DNA from: Chrysemys picta bellii
Lineage: Eukaryota; Chordata; Testudines; Emydidae
Direction: 5' to 3'
Length of the DNA: 64,000 bases
NCBI RefSeq assembly: GCF_011386835.1
Contig: NC_088794.1
Location: 67,466,434-67,530,433 of the forward strand
Positions within the stretch are counted from its first letter, which is position 1; every line of letters starts with the position of its first letter. The position numbers were made by a program, and so were the translations under genes. The notes under the pieces were generated by a model, which saw only the letters and a program-made list of their open reading frames with translations, was not told the origin of the DNA and did no database searches. Of the stretch, positions 24,216 through 37,821 are shown piece by piece.

Positions 24216-25072
24216 AGTTATGGTATGAGCAGAGCAGGATGTTTCCATTAAACATATAATGATAGGGTTTTTTTTTTTTTTAAAGGAGGATAACTCATGG
24301 CTTTTGGGTGACATGGAAGTTTGTTGTTGTTGTGATGATGATGAATTTGAATGAGGAAGGCTGGTATTTTGATGAACAGGGATTTTTTGTGTGTGGATAA
24401 TATTCCATGAATGAGGCAGCCTGGGAAAAAAACTCAGAGAAGGGAGTAGAGTGGAAGAAGTATACGAACAGAGGGGATTAGAGCAGATGAGATAGGGGTG
24501 AATCCAGTGGGTATCAGGAGGAACAAGAGAGGAGATAGACTTTTGATACAGTTACTGTAGGGAGCCATTATTTTGGTAAAACTTAGTTGGGTCTCTAAGT
24601 CAGAATTACACAATCAGCTACTTGTTTTTTTTCTGATCATAGGCTTTGTGGCTTTGCTTTGTTGCAAAATAACTGTTGTCTAGCCAGCTGATTATGCCAA
24701 AGCAGTAATGTTAAGATGAAAGCTAATGAGTTATTATTTATTTATTTATTTATTTATTTTTAATTGATGCAATGTGTTCTTGTTCTTTGACATGATCTTA
24801 CTCAGTGGTGTAGTGGTTGCCAAAGAAGTGGATAAATTAACCTAAACTTAACTCCATATTCCCCAAATGAGAAGTTTACCCTGCACTACACTACTGATCT
24901 TATGCATGTTGTCAATGACCTGGCAATATGTTATGTAAAAGAAAACATTCTCTCTGTGGTCAAAGCAAGTTATGCTAAGGGCATCTTTTATATTTCTGCC
25001 GGTATTACTTAACCGCAAATACTGTACTTTTCAAGTCTGGTACTGGTGCAAGTCTAGGGTGGAGACACATTG
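24216..25072. other. Intronic sequence with T-runs and a (TTTA)n tract
   Basis: Apart from a T-run near 24269-24280 and the (TTTA)n tract I recognise nothing. Confidence 0.4.
24734..24760. repeat. (TTTA)n microsatellite
   Basis: About six tandem TTTA units run without interruption. Confidence 0.9.
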
Positions 25073-25275
25073 GCTGAGATTTTTCAGAAATGATTAGTGA
25101 TCTTTGGGAGCTTGGATATCTGGATCCCCAACTTCAGACACTTTAAATAGGTCTGATTTTTCACAGAGTGGGTGTTTGATACCTCCTGAAAATCAGGCTC
25201 TTTCGAGGTGACACAGTTGGGCTTCTGAAATCGATAGTTGTTGGGTTTTTTTTTTTTTTTGAAAATCCCAGCCAA
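25073..25275. repeat. Old palindromic repeat (GATTTTTCAG...TGAAAATCCCAGCC)
   Basis: It starts TGGCTGAGATTTTTCAG and ends TTGAAAATCCCAGCCAA, inverted copies of one another, with internal CTGATTTTTCA and CTGAAAATCAG also inverted. It is the same class as 6808-6965. A T-run has expanded near its right end. Confidence 0.5.
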
Positions 25276-25955
25276 TTTAAATAAAATATAGTATTAAAAT
25301 GAAAAGTATATTATCTAGCCATAAATATAATCCTTGTTCTTGCGAATGATTGTTAGGATACATAGCATTTTGTTTCAAGATTTGACGAAAAATTTGGAAG
25401 CTTAAAATTGCAAGTATTCCACTCCTTCTACTTCCCAAGATCTTTCTTCAAACAAAATTATTTTCTGAGAGTCTTTGCAATTTTGGGGGGATTGGTTACT
25501 TTGCTTTAATTTTATTGTTTTTCCAATTTTTGTGTGTATGTTTTCAAGACCATAGGCATTCTAGTGTCCAAATGCTTTGGCACAATCTCTATGTAGTCAA
25601 TAGGCAGATCATGCGCCAAATCTGGACCACCAAACACCTTTGAATGGACTCTGAAATCATTTTATTTACATATTATTATCATTATTGTTCTCATGTTGTG
25701 AAAAATGTTTCTCTGGAATCTGTTCCTTGGCTATATCTTGACCAAGAAATTTGGACCTTGACAAAAAATAATTGACTACCCCATTTCACATGTTTGTTTG
25801 CATTGGTTTTTATTCTCTGCTCTCTTCCCTGCATGGAGAAAAAACACAATTGCTGCCTAATTTTGTTTCAAATGCACTCCATTCTTACTGTGCATTCAGT
25901 TAGTCTTCCCTTTCTTCCAAATCCATCACTTCATAAAAGAAAAAGTATTTTTTTC
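25276..25955. other. Intronic sequence, no element recognised
   Basis: AT-rich sequence with no recognisable exon or transposon end. Confidence 0.4.
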
Positions 25956-25963
25956 TAGTAGAC

Positions 25964-26183
25964 CAGGGGTCGGCAGCATTCGGCACGCGGCTCGCCAGGG
26001 TAAGCACCCTGGCGGGCCGGGCCAGTTTTATTTACCTGCTGACGCGGCAGGTTCGGCCAGTCGCGGCCCCCACTGGCCGCGGTTTGCCGTCCCGGGCCAA
26101 TGGGGGCGGCGAGAAGCGGCGCGGGCGAGCAATGTGCTGGCCGCGGCTTCTTGCTGCCGCGTGCCAAACGTTGCCAACCCCTG
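25964..26183. mobile_element. hAT-type MITE with perfect TSD
   Basis: The left terminus is CAGGGGTCGGCAGCATTCGG and the right terminus CGTTGCCAACCCCTG. The octamer TAGTAGAC flanks both sides (25956-25963 and 26184-26191). At 220 bp it is very GC- and CpG-rich and has no transposase. The 80- to 90-residue open frames across it are incidental. Confidence 0.92.
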
Positions 26184-26191
26184 TAGTAGAC

Positions 26192-29100
26192 ATTCAAAAA
26201 GGAAATGTTAATTTTGCTATTTGCCAAAATCAGGTTAAATGGCTTTTAAAAACAATCAGTTTCAGTGGTGTATTTTCTACAGTTGTTCTGCAGCTTTACA
26301 AAATCAAAACATTGGGTTTTTTTTAATGAGCAAGGTCTAGCTATTTGATAATTGGTGTCTCTGTATTTGTAAGGAGTTGATTAATTCTTGGAGATTTGTA
26401 ATGTTTTTGTACCCACCTCGAAGAAGGTATTGCACCTGAATCTGGTCCAACTGGGCTATTTCTGCTGAGTTTATATATATATTCAGCAGGATTATAGTAT
26501 CACTTGACTAGTCCTGCTGGCTACAACGAAACTTGTGTGTTTTTATAACTGAATGGCTTTTTTTTTTCATCTGGAATTTTTATGTAGCATTCAGCTGAAA
26601 CCAATGGTAGGTAGCATGTAGACCTAAGATGTTCTCTTTTAATGTGTCAGATACAAGGCATTGCCTTGTAATGTTATTGATCAGTTACTGTTGCATTAGA
26701 ATGGTGAGGAGCCTGCTTAGGTGCAATGAACATTGTCTAGCAGAAGGAATATGTTGAAAAGTAAGGATGGCCAGGCATGACCTTCAGTTTGGGAAATGTA
26801 GCATAATTATAATTTTCCTGAGATAGAAAAGCCTTATCTCATTATAGGTTTGAAGGTTTTGCAGTTACACATTGTTTAATTTTTCACTTGCCTTTGCCAC
26901 ATACTGTGATATGTGGAGAGATAAAGTCCACCTTTATTCATATATTAAAGACTCATTTTTTTTCTAAAAATGTGGCTGCAAGCCTTGTCGTCGTCGTCTT
27001 TTTTTTTTTTAAGGCTTTTTTTAAAGAAAAAGACAGACCACATACATATAACAAATAATTTTGACAACAATAAAAACACTATTTTGCTTTAAAAAGAAAT
27101 ATTTTCTTCTCCCCACCTTCCGCATTCTAGCATTGTGTTAATGGATGAGAACCAAGAGTGAAACTGAAATGAAACTGACTAATCTATTTTTCATTGTTCA
27201 TCAACAAAAATTAAAAGAACAGCATAAACGGTGAAGAGTTAAAAGGACTCTAAAAACAAAACAAAACACAGTCAGAATACATCTTGATCTGCTACCATGG
27301 AGCTCTGCACCCATGCAGAGTATAAGACTCTCTTCATGGGTCTGGGCTGGCTAATAACACTGGAGCGGATACATCAGCCCAGATCCTGCAACTGGATCCA
27401 GGTGAGCAGATCCTTGCAACTGTGGGGAGCGACACTGAATTCAGTGAGGGTCTCTCAAGCTGATCTGGTTGCAAGATTGGGGCTTTTAAAGTATGTATTT
27501 TTTCATGTCTTCTTTCTTCTATAAGAAATATGAAGTCCTAGGTATTGCACGAGAAGGTAGATGGTTTTTTATGGTTTTTAAGGAAAAAGAGTGTAAAATG
27601 TGTAATTGGCAACACAGTTCTCCCCAAAAATCAGTGCCCTACCACAATGTCTAATTTGTCAGGCACTTGACACTTATTTTTGCACCTTGAGCTCATTATT
27701 GTCAGCCATATGTCATTTCTTGTTTGATGCTGACTAGCTGAGGCTCAGAACCGTGACTTCAGGGAACATGGAAATCAGTTTGCTGTGTGAAAAATTTCAG
27801 GACGTTAATTTAAAACAAGTGTGTACTGGTAAATCATTCCCTTTAACTCTTGATAGGCTTTTACTAGTAAATATGTGTTTAACATGAAAAATACTGGAGG
27901 ATGCAATTCAGGCATTCAAAAAAAACATTCACGAGACACTTCCCGTTTTTTGTTTGTTTGTTTTTGTTTTTTTATGTACACAGAGAAAGTTACTGGCCTA
28001 GATTCCAGAAGGGCAAAGCATTCCTACCTCCTTGTAAGGTGAAGGAAAGCTACTGTGTTCTTGGTCCCTTGGGAAAGCAGGCTGAGAGTTTCTAGCCTTC
28101 ATTAGTGAAGATTGCCTTCTTACTGGGAACCAAGTGTAAGCTGGTGCAGTATTTGTATTGTGGAGGGTCTACAGACAGCTCCAGTGCCCCTGCTGCTGCT
28201 CCTGGTTTTCCAAAGCCTAACGGACTGAAATTAGCAAGACTGATCAGCTTTCACCTTGCTCTCTGAACTCTGTAGGCAGCGGTGAAACTGTCAAATCGTG
28301 TCAATTCTATGCTGCTGCCACCTGGAAAAAGCTAGGTTATTGGATTTGTTCATAGACAAGATGAAGAACCTGAAAGAGGCTGGAGGAGAGCTAGAATCGC
28401 AGAAACATTTTCTCTTCATCACCCTCACTGCGGGGGAGGTGTACAGAGAGGGAGGCTAGAGTATCCAGCCAGTCTTTCTACACCCAGGAGACTGGGCTGA
28501 CAGAAGGAGGAGACAGGAAGCTCCTTCTAACTTCCAGGAGAGAGAGAAGAGCTGAGCTCCAAACTTAAAAAGACACCTATTTGCAGAAGGCTGATATAAA
28601 AGAGGAGACCCCAGTTTGAGTTTAAGGGGCAGCACTTTTCTAGCAATCCCAGCAGCTGGGCTGGGCACCTCATCTGCATCTGGACGTTGTCCTTGAACCT
28701 GGCTGGTGGAACCTACCTACCCTCATCTTTCATATCTGCCTCTTGGCATGCTTGGTCCGCTTCCCCACCCCCCTCCAACAAAAACAAAAAAACAAAACCT
28801 GCTGCTATTTACTAATGAGAGGTTCTCAATCTGTGATCTGTAGAGGGATGTCTGGTCCCATGAAGTTGGCTCTTCATTATTTCCAGCTGCTAAATTGCAT
28901 TACAAGTCAGCTAAAAATGGATTAAATGATTTCCTAATCTCTCTCCTACTGGTATGTAAGCAATTGCTTTAGCTGCCTCTAGATTTTATGTCACTGTGAA
29001 TGAGAGAGAAAGCTTGTCCATACAATTTTGAATGGGAGGGAAGGTTGTCCCTGTCATGATCTAGTGTTGTCCTCACTCTGGAAATGTTTGAGAACGCATG

Positions 29101-29192
29101 TTTCAGGACCTCATCCGGCTCCCATTGAAGTAAACTCCTGTTGGTGGCTAAACTCCTGTTGACGGTGCGATATCAAGCCTGTGTAGAATGTA
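26192..29192. other. Intronic sequence with one degenerate palindromic repeat
   Basis: The segment 27330-27485 contains CAGATCCTGCAACTGGATCC and TCTGGTTGCAAGATTGG, a diverged copy of the palindromic GATCCTGCAA family also seen near 17030. A poly-T/poly-A pair lies near 26990-27035. No gene recognised. Confidence 0.4.
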
Positions 29193-29200
29193 CTGTAGTT

Positions 29201-29528
29201 CAGTGCTTCTCAAAGTCGGGTTGCTTGTTAGGAAAAGCCCCTGGCAATCCGGGCCGGTTTGTTTACTTGCCGCGTCCGCAGGTTCGGCCGATCGCGGCTC
29301 CCAGTGGCCGTGGTTTGCTGTCCCAGGCCAATGGGGGCTGCGGGAAGTGGCGTGGGCCGAGGGGTATGCTGGCCGCCCTTCCTGCAGCCCCCATTGGCCT
29401 GGAGCGGCAAACCGCGGCCAGCGGGAGCCGCGATTGGCCGAACCTGCGGACGCGGCAGGTAAACAAACGGGCCCGGACTGCCAGGGGCTGTCCCTGAACA
29501 AGCGGCAGCCCGACTTTGAGAAGCATTG
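29201..29528. mobile_element. Long fold-back hAT MITE with perfect TSD
   Basis: The termini are CAGTGCTTCTCAAAGTCGGG and the inverted form ending CCGACTTTGAGAAGCATTG. The octamer CTGTAGTT flanks both sides (29193-29200 and 29529-29536). Nearly the whole element is palindromic: arms with CCGCGTCCGCAGGTTCGGCC and its inverse meet near 29365. This explains the open frames of 117 to 184 residues on both strands. Not a gene. Confidence 0.93.
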
Positions 29529-29536
29529 CTGTAGTT

Positions 29537-32500
29537 CACTGCATATGTTGGTACCTGGTGGGAATAATGCTGAGATGGCATCTGGTATGCTTGGCAAAAG
29601 AAGTGACCTGATTTTCAGAGGTGCTGAGCTACTATTACTCCTGTTGACTTTCATGTCAGACACCTCTAAACTTGTAATGATTTTACATTCTATTGCTAAC
29701 ACTGATTACTACAACTGAAAGACTGGAAAAGAAAATGTTTCTGTATTTGTTTACTGTACGCATGTGACAATAATTTGTGTGTGTAGTTCATCAATTTTCC
29801 CTATTGTATAAAAGGGTCTTTTGTGCAGGCAACTGACAACATTATATACTGGGGCATAGCAATATTATAACATATGTTTAAAAAAGCAAAAGGGAGTTGT
29901 TTCTGAACAGGTGAAGGTGTTGGCATATTTTCTCCAATTGGCTGGAATATGACATCTGTGAAAGAACTTATTTTTACTTAAAAAAAAAAAAATCACATGA
30001 TATTGTTTTTTGTCAACCTCATGTCTCTGGTATCTTGTATTTGTCTACTTGGAATTATATATGTCATCTTTTTTTCTTAGTTGTGTCATTGTCCTATATC
30101 TGCACACTGATATGGTGCCCTGGGGCTTAGTAAAACCACAAAAAGTCAGTTGAGCTTTTAATATGAAACCAACCCATTAAAGGAGCATTTTGTTCAATGC
30201 ATTTTGGCTGTTGAGAAAACATTAGTTGAAACATAGACTGACACATTTGAAATATTGTGGACTCCAGCTAATGACAGAAATAAAGTGAAACTGCTTTTGT
30301 TGTTTTGGTTTTTAAACCCTTGTGTTGATTTTGGATTTCTACTTGAGGAAACTTACTTTAATAAGGACATCTGAAAAGTAATGTATATTATGCTGAGAGA
30401 TTGGAGCAGTATATTATGTACAGTTAAAATATGAAATTATTTCATTGCTGATTGAATGCAGTTTTTGATACAACTAGATAGAAGAATTTTACTATAACGT
30501 GACATAACGATTGTGGAAGCTTGATGCTTTAATATGTAGCAAGATGAATTTCGTAATTCAGATCTTGTCTGTATTTTTATGGTTAGGGTGAAATGCTATT
30601 GAAGGGCTGCACTGGAGTAGTCTTTTGGTCTTTGCCCTGTCCTAAATTACTGTGTAATGTTAATCATTTGCTGTGTCTCACCCCAGAGATGGGTGGATCT
30701 GTAAAGTGCTTTGGGATCCTTCAACATGGCATTCTAATAATATAAATGTGGTATGGATTTGCAAACAGTAAGACCGTCTATGTGGGATCATCAGGTTACA
30801 TCAATCTGTCAACGTGTGCCTCACTCTCTCCCTTCCAGACTCCAAGAAGGTCCTCAAGGCCTCAAAAATCCCCCCTTTAAAAAGTCTTACTTGCAGCAAC
30901 TCCTTCCTCTTACAAAGTAGGAGCCAGTTAGCCCCACATTCTGAACTCTCCCGAGGAGGAAAATAGGTGTGATGTATTTTTTTTGTTTTGTTTTGAAGCT
31001 CCTCAAAGTTGGACAAATGACCGAGGAAAAACTAGGTTTCAGGAAGTGGCTATAACTACATTAATAATGGCATCTGTAGGATCTGCTAATTCTAAACAGT
31101 CTCTAGTCATTTGTTGGCTTTGAGAATTGAGTCATAAGCTTTATGCATTGTGAAGGTTAATTTCCATTTTGAAACTACTGTTTTGCATCATCTGACTTGC
31201 AGTTTAAAATGCTTGGGACTCGATCCTATCTTCAGGTACTACATATAAGTAAAGTGCCATGAGTATTGTTAAATTAGTAACTGGTTCCTGCATATTGTAT
31301 ATAAAAATGCAGGGGAAGGCTCATGCCATAAAGACCCAGCACAGAGGTGAGCACCACCTGAGAGGCACAGGGCACTAGCAGTAATAGGATTGTGTCTTTG
31401 TGGTTTTTACAGCATTTGCTCACTTATAAATTATTTTTTGTACATTTTGTCCTTTTTTCCTCATGAAGACAAGCTCAAAGGTGAGGCAGCAGTTGCTAAG
31501 CACCTTCTGGGAGGGCTTATTGCCTTGAAGGATCAGGCCCTAAAGAACAAAACAGCTGTACACTGTGTTCCTATGGCTGTTTAGCTAAGCTTTCCATTTT
31601 AAAACTCAAAGCGTCTTATTTTAAAATTTGAATAACCTAACAATAGAAAAACAATGAGCCTGTTGAATGTCTCCCCATAAAACTTCAAGAAATTGTATTC
31701 TGACTTCTAAATGATACACAGTTGGCACTGAATCATAAAACGTTGTGTGACCTCAGAGCTACTCAGCTTAATTTAGCTTCATTTAATAATACTGCCAAAC
31801 CTGTTTAATTTGGCTTAATTGAATAATGCTGCAAATGGAGTTGTGCATTTGATAACCTCGTTCTGTGAAAATGTTTTTTGTTGAAGAATTTTCCCATTAC
31901 TTTCTTGACATCTGCATGGTTACACATGAATAGCATGACCCAGTCCCTCAGCAGGGAGACTAATGTGGCCCTGCTTTCGATAGCCCTGTTACTGACAAAG
32001 AAAACATATGGAATATTTCATTCCTGTCTTTGCAAACAGGGCGTGGGGCTGTAAGGGCAAAGGGCTGCAAGCTTCAAACTTCATGGTAAATTGGTACGTT
32101 AACCACAAGGTTTACTGTTAGTAATCAAAGTGCTTTTGCCAAAGTCCTATTATTTCACATGACACTGTGTTGCTGTGGGAATAGAATCCCAGATGTAGAA
32201 CAAATCCATTTCAGCAATCCAATATTAATAATGTAAGTAAGTAGCAGACTCCTCTATGGTCTCATTTAATCTTTAATGACACATGATACCAAGTGACAAT
32301 TTTCCTAAAATATTTGGACACTGTAGTTGTCAATGTTTGATGTTTGCTATTTGCTTGGCAGATACACAAGATATGAACACAGATGCATGGTTCCCACTGG
32401 AACAAGTCATGGGGGCTGTCTCCCCTTACATTCATTACGTCCCCTTTCAAGCCACAAAATGGGGCCAATTGTTTCGTATCATCTGAACCAAACACCGCAC

Positions 32501-33208
32501 TGTGACTCTAAAGTTTCTATTGTGTGGTAACAAAGTGAGAGTCTGCTATTGCATTCCACTCTAGCCAGTGGGTTACTGTGCAGTCATCAGGAGTATAGCA
32601 AGAAACCAAGGCACAACACTGTTGTTTCATCATCAAAGGGAAAGAAAACCCATTTTGAGGCTGGGGGAGGAATGAAGAAAATACTTGCCACCGAAACATG
32701 TGAAATAGTTAAGTGGGGATTAAGGGAATTTACCCTTCTCGTCTCTTCCAATAATTTCTTCCATGTTATTTTTACTCATGTGCTATTTTAAATTGTGTTT
32801 AAATATGATTTTAAAGTAATTCTTACTATGGCGGTGGTTCTGCAATTTTTCCAAATACAGTTCTCAGCACCCTATAGAGGATGGACAGGTGAAGGTGAAG
32901 ACCCTATTTAATCTGCAGCTTTGGAGTGCAGAGCCATGATGGAACCCCAAAACTAAATCCCATTGGACTGCTGGTTCCAGTCCCCCTTCTAGACCCTTTT
33001 TAGATTAGGCAAGATTTAGACTGATCCAGTACTTACTCCCTTCCTAGACCCAGAAACTGGAAAGAAGCTGCCCTGTTTCCCAGGTTACATGGTTGCAGGA
33101 TCTAGAATTCATATTGGTTTCTAATTAGCAAACGCCCAAAATCAGACCAGGAAAGGGCCTATAGTTCTATTAATCTGAGCTGATCCTCGAACTCACTGAG
33201 TTGTGTTG
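29537..33208. other. Intronic sequence with scattered old repeats
   Basis: Segment 29608-29690 holds a CTGATTTTCAGAGGTGCTGA palindromic-family fragment. Segment 30650-30755 looks like a MIR/L2-type tail (GTAAAGTGCTTTGGGATCCT). Otherwise nothing is recognised and no exon is seen. Confidence 0.4.
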
Positions 33209-33216
33209 CCTTAGAA

Positions 33217-33807
33217 CAGCGGTGGGCAAACTTTGGCCCACGGGCCACATCCGGCCCACAGGACTGTCCTGCCCAGCCCCCGAGCTCCTGGCCCGAGAGG
33301 CTAGCCCCAGCCCCTCCCCTGCTGTTCCGCCCTCCTGCGCAGCCTCAGCTTGTTCACTCCGCAGCCGGTGCAATGCTCTGGGCATGGGGCTGTGAGCTAC
33401 TGGGGCAGCGCAGCTGCAGAGCCTGGCCAGATCCGGTCTCTGTGCTGCATGGTGGCGGCGGGGGCAGTCAGGGAGGAGGGGGGAGTTGGGTGGGGCGACG
33501 GGGCAGTCGGGACAGGGAGAAGGGGTGGTTGGATGGGGCAGGGGTCCTGTGGGCCATCAGGAATAAAAGGAGGGGTTGGATGGGGAGGTAGAGGTCCGGG
33601 GGCGGTCAGGGGACAGGGGTGTGTGGATGGGGCAAGAGTCCGGGGGGGGGGGGGGCATCAGGGAATGGGGGGGTTGGATGGGGCAGGAGTCCCAGGGGGG
33701 GCAGATAGGAGGTGGGGGCTGGGCCAAAACCCCCACCCCTAAACGGCCCTCCATACAATTTTCGAAACCCGATGCGGCCCTCAGGCCAAAAAGTTTGCCC
33801 ACTCCTG
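33217..33807. mobile_element. hAT MITE carrying a G-rich minisatellite, perfect TSD
   Basis: The termini are CAGCGGTGGGCAAACTTTGG and the inverted form ending AAAGTTTGCCCACTCCTG. The octamer CCTTAGAA flanks both sides (33209-33216 and 33808-33815). The right half (about 33455-33720) is a strongly G-rich tandem array built on TTGGATGGGGCAGGAGTCC and GGGGGCGGTCAGGG-like units. Its repeats explain the 130-residue glycine/arginine/tryptophan-rich open frame, which I do not call a gene. Confidence 0.92.
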
Positions 33808-33834
33808 CCTTAGAAGTTGAATGAGCTGAGGTGT

Positions 33835-33880
33835 GTACACACACACACACACACTCTCTCTCTCTCTCTCTCTCTCTCTC
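33835..33880. repeat. (AC)n(TC)n compound microsatellite
   Basis: About ten AC units are followed by about thirteen TC units, close to the right flank of the hAT element. Confidence 0.9.
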
Positions 33881-33881
33881 T

Positions 33882-36800
33882 AAAGTTTGGGGAGTCCTGT
33901 CTGAGCTGCATCCTACAAAAACCCTTGCTAGTCTCTCTCTTCCCTCACCCCTCCCAGATCACCGCCCCTTCCAGGCCAGGGACCCCACCCTCTTGAATGC
34001 TTCCCTTGGAGAACTTTGAACTCTATTTCCAAGCATAACTGGAGGGTTTGATTCATCAAGATGTCCTGTGATGTGGCTTCTTTTCAAGGTGAAGCTACTT
34101 CAGTGTCATCTGGTTTTGCGGTGGTGGTTTATTTTAATTTCAAACCTTTCAAGTCCATGTTAATTACCTGAAAAGTTTAACTTTAAGGGTTTTTTAGCAG
34201 GTTGTTTTAATTATAGTCAGACCATAAACCTAGAAAGCCAGAGACCATTCAGTAACCAAAATATTGCAATATTTTATATGTCAATCTTCAGCTTCCTAAA
34301 AGAGTAAAATGGCTGAAAGCTGGATAGGGCTGCCATTTTGTGCCAAGAACTCCCATTGAAGAGTTTACAAGGGAAAGATCACCTGGCCTCACTGCTACAA
34401 AGGTAGTGGTGGGCTCTCTTCTGTTCATGTTCTGTAGGCAGTTCCTTTGGATAGCTGAACTTACATGCACTTAATGGCATGAACAGAGAAAATGGGGGCT
34501 GGCTATTGGGGGGAAAATGTCCCAGTTGTATGATCTTTTGGGTAGTGGGCCTAAAAGTTGTCAAGAGAATTGATGGAAATCTGTTGCTAGAAGCATTTAT
34601 TAAAACTACACAGGATAAATCATTTGGGGAACAATTCTATGACATCTTCCAGTGCTTGGACTAAATGATATTGGAGTCTCTTCTGTCTCTGATTTCTAAA
34701 ATCAATACACGTGAATATGTATGTGTGTCTACGCAAGGCTTGTCTTGCTGGCTCTCTGTATGCACATTTCCCGTTGATCTCAAAATTTCAGGGTAAATGT
34801 CTGTAATATGCCTTAAAATTAAATTATTAGGAATTCTCAAAATTGTACAAAGCCTATTTTCCCCCATAATGTCTATATCAGTGTTCATTTAATGGTGCTG
34901 CTCTTGATTCTGTTGATCCCTCAGGGAAAATAAGTATAAAAAAACCCACATGAAATTTAATTTTCTTTCTTAATTTGTTGTTACTCTGGAAGAGGTAGTG
35001 CTTTGTAGTTTAAAAAATTATTCATGTATGGTTGTCTATTTAAAAACTTTACCTAGGGTCTTTATTTTTAAAAGTGGCTAAGTCCCATTTTCATACAAGT
35101 CACATGTGAAAATAGGACATAGATACTTTTTGGAACGTTTACTTCAAGATATTTTGAAAAGCAACTGTTTTTAAACTGGCATAGTAGCCACTCTTAATAT
35201 AGGGCCAGACCTTGCTGTCCTTACTTGGTCACAAGTCCCACTGTCCTTAATGGAAGTTTTGAGTGAAAAGATCTGGTAGAGAGAGAAGGATCTGATATAG
35301 ATTTTTATGTTCCAGTACTGTGGGATTCTACTATTGAAATGTGGCAACTGGAGGTTTGGAGTTGGACACAGTCCTACCTTTTGATACTTTTACTGCTGTT
35401 GATTTTAACACTTGTTTTTTTTGTTTTTTTTTTAAGTGCTAGTATTGACCAAACTGTTAATATTTTACAGAACTAGTGTGTTGAGTCTCATAAGGTGTAG
35501 AAAAGTCATGTCTGTTCCAAGGGCAAATCTGCTGGCACGGTAACTGTGTTGAGTGTTTACTGGAGACACTAAATCCCTTAGATATCCAGGTCAATTAATC
35601 ATTTATTTTGATTTGACTTAATCTTGCTTGAAATATTTCATTTTAAAAACTCCAGCTAGTTTACGTACATGTTCACACCCACTTCCTCCCCAAAAATATG
35701 TTAAAAAGGAGTCAAAGTGGCACAGATAGTGGCTCTCTAACTTCCAAGCCAATAGTGTCTAGTGTCCTGACTTTCAGATGTTTTAAGTAGGGTTTGGATT
35801 CACTGAGAGGAACATTAGTGGATGTAGTAGCCTCTGGATAGTTTTTAGAACTCCAGCTAAAGCATCGTTGTTTAACCATCTAGAGTCAGCTTCTCTCACT
35901 TGCAAACTGCCTCAGGACATTGGGCCATCAGAATAAATCCAGAGTGATGCCACAAGTCATTGCTGTGGCTTTGCATGCCAAGCACACCAAATCCTGTGTA
36001 AGAACATCTGCTTGGATTGTCACTATCTCCATCCACGTGAGAGACTGTGGGACACTAGCCACCAGCATGTTCCTCCAAACACTTCTGTAACACAGTTCAT
36101 GTTAACTCACACACTTACAAATATACATGGATATTTGTGTCACCACTTAACAGTGATGATTGCTACAAGCAATGCTAACCCCCAAGACAGTCTCCTCTGG
36201 TGCAGTTCCAGTGTGCATGGGGACCACTGGCATAATAGTACAAACAATGCGAATAGTCTTCCCAGTACCATCTCACAATAAACTGGGTGCTGCCTAAATG
36301 GCCTGTCTCATTCGCTTTCTGAATTCTACACAGGGGTCATATTTCCCAGAGGCCATTTACATGTGCAAATAATGCTGCATGCACTGTGCAGCTCAGTTTT
36401 GTGGTGTTCTCACAGAGATCAATGTTGTTGATTTTGTTTTCCTTCTGTCACCTGCATGTCTCATAGGAGGCCTTCCTCACAGCATGCTGCCAGCTGGCCT
36501 GAGGCTGATATGAAGGCACTGGTGTCCTGCTAGCTTGTTTGTGTAGAAGGTACTTTCTGTGCAATTTGTTCATGAACATACTGTTCAATTTCAATACAAA
36601 AGATCAATGTGTCCCCATAAATTCCCTTACCATAACTAATACAAATAATAAAGCAAGAGAAAAATAAATGCATAGACTATCAAAAGCGTAATATTAACTT
36701 TTAAACCCGTTTAGTAGCACAAGTTGTCAGTGATTACTGCCATATCAATACAGCGTGAAATCACTCTTCCATGAACTCCCTCATTGTACAAATGAAGAGA

Positions 36801-37813
36801 ATGTTGTTATAAATGACTCCTAATTCAGAAAAAAAGGGGTAATATTTAGTTCTGTTCCATCTCCATTAATGGTTTGAAAAGGTGTGCACAGAGTACTTCT
36901 AATTTGGGCATCATGCTGATCTTGGATGTAACAGCTTGCCTGTCCCAAAGTACATCTGTTTCTGTAAACCCTGCTGTCTCCTCATTGGTATTCTTAGAAG
37001 ACTTTTTCTTTTCTTTCATATATGCGGTCTGCAAAATGCAGCACGGCAGTGCTATAATAGCTACGTTAGTTAATGAGCTGTCCTTGTGGATGAGAGGACT
37101 TCTTCACCTTGCTTTGTCTGCCAAAACTATATCCCATACTTATTGAGAGTACTGTTGAATCTGTATCTGTGTAATCTGGGAATGGATTAGACAAGGCAAA
37201 AGGTGGGGTATACAGGGTCACCTGGAATCACAGTGGGGATGGAGACACCATTAGTATCAATGTTGTTTGGTAGAAAGCCCCTTCTGAATTCTCAGAGAAC
37301 AGCAGTCTTTGAAAAATCCTGCATTTGCTTGTCCACCCTTATGTAATCATCCCAGGACCTGCATAATTATTGAGTAGTTATTCCTTTCCTTTTATTGTAT
37401 TCCCTGGGGATTCTTTGAGGGGCACGGAATAGATATAGGGGTTCCATCAGTAGTTCCTGCACAGGTGTTTAAATCTTTCAAGGATCTCTGGCACACTGCT
37501 GATCCTGTGTAGGCATTTTCTTGTGCTTAAGTCTTTCTGAGAAATTGCTTTAATAAAAAAAGAAAGGAAAACACGATTATGAAATTCAGTAAATTGGAGG
37601 GGTGGAGGTGTAGCACTTCTAGCGATATTTTTTTTTTCTTTTTTAAACCTTTTTTTAAACAGACTACGTTTTAAATTGTGGTGTCCCTTAAACTACTGTG
37701 TTTTGAGACAGTAGGGGAATCAATGTGGTGTAATAATTCTGGAGATAGTCACTGTAAATATGACCGTTTTCAATGATGTGATAGGCCTCTTCCATCTTTG
37801 ATCTCAAACAGTT
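33882..37813. other. Intronic sequence, no gene recognised
   Basis: Segment 35203-35275 is a diverged palindromic amniote-repeat fragment (GGGCCAGACCTTGCTGTCCT and the inverse GAAAAGATCTGG). The part from 35900 to 37500 is less AT-rich with several interrupted open frames. It could be a heavily decayed transposon, but I found no motif to support that. Confidence 0.4.
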
Positions 37814-37821
37814 GCTTAGGC

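Noticed and set aside
29148..29718. Open frames of 117 to 184 residues on both strands
   Set aside because: They are mirror readings of a palindromic hAT MITE with a perfect TSD.
33350..33742. 130-residue Gly/Trp/Arg-rich open frame
   Set aside because: It arises from a G-rich tandem array inside a hAT MITE; repeats without stops give long chance frames.
35900..37500. Possible decayed transposon or gene
   Set aside because: The composition is less AT-rich with interrupted frames, but I found no conserved motif, terminal repeat or TSD.
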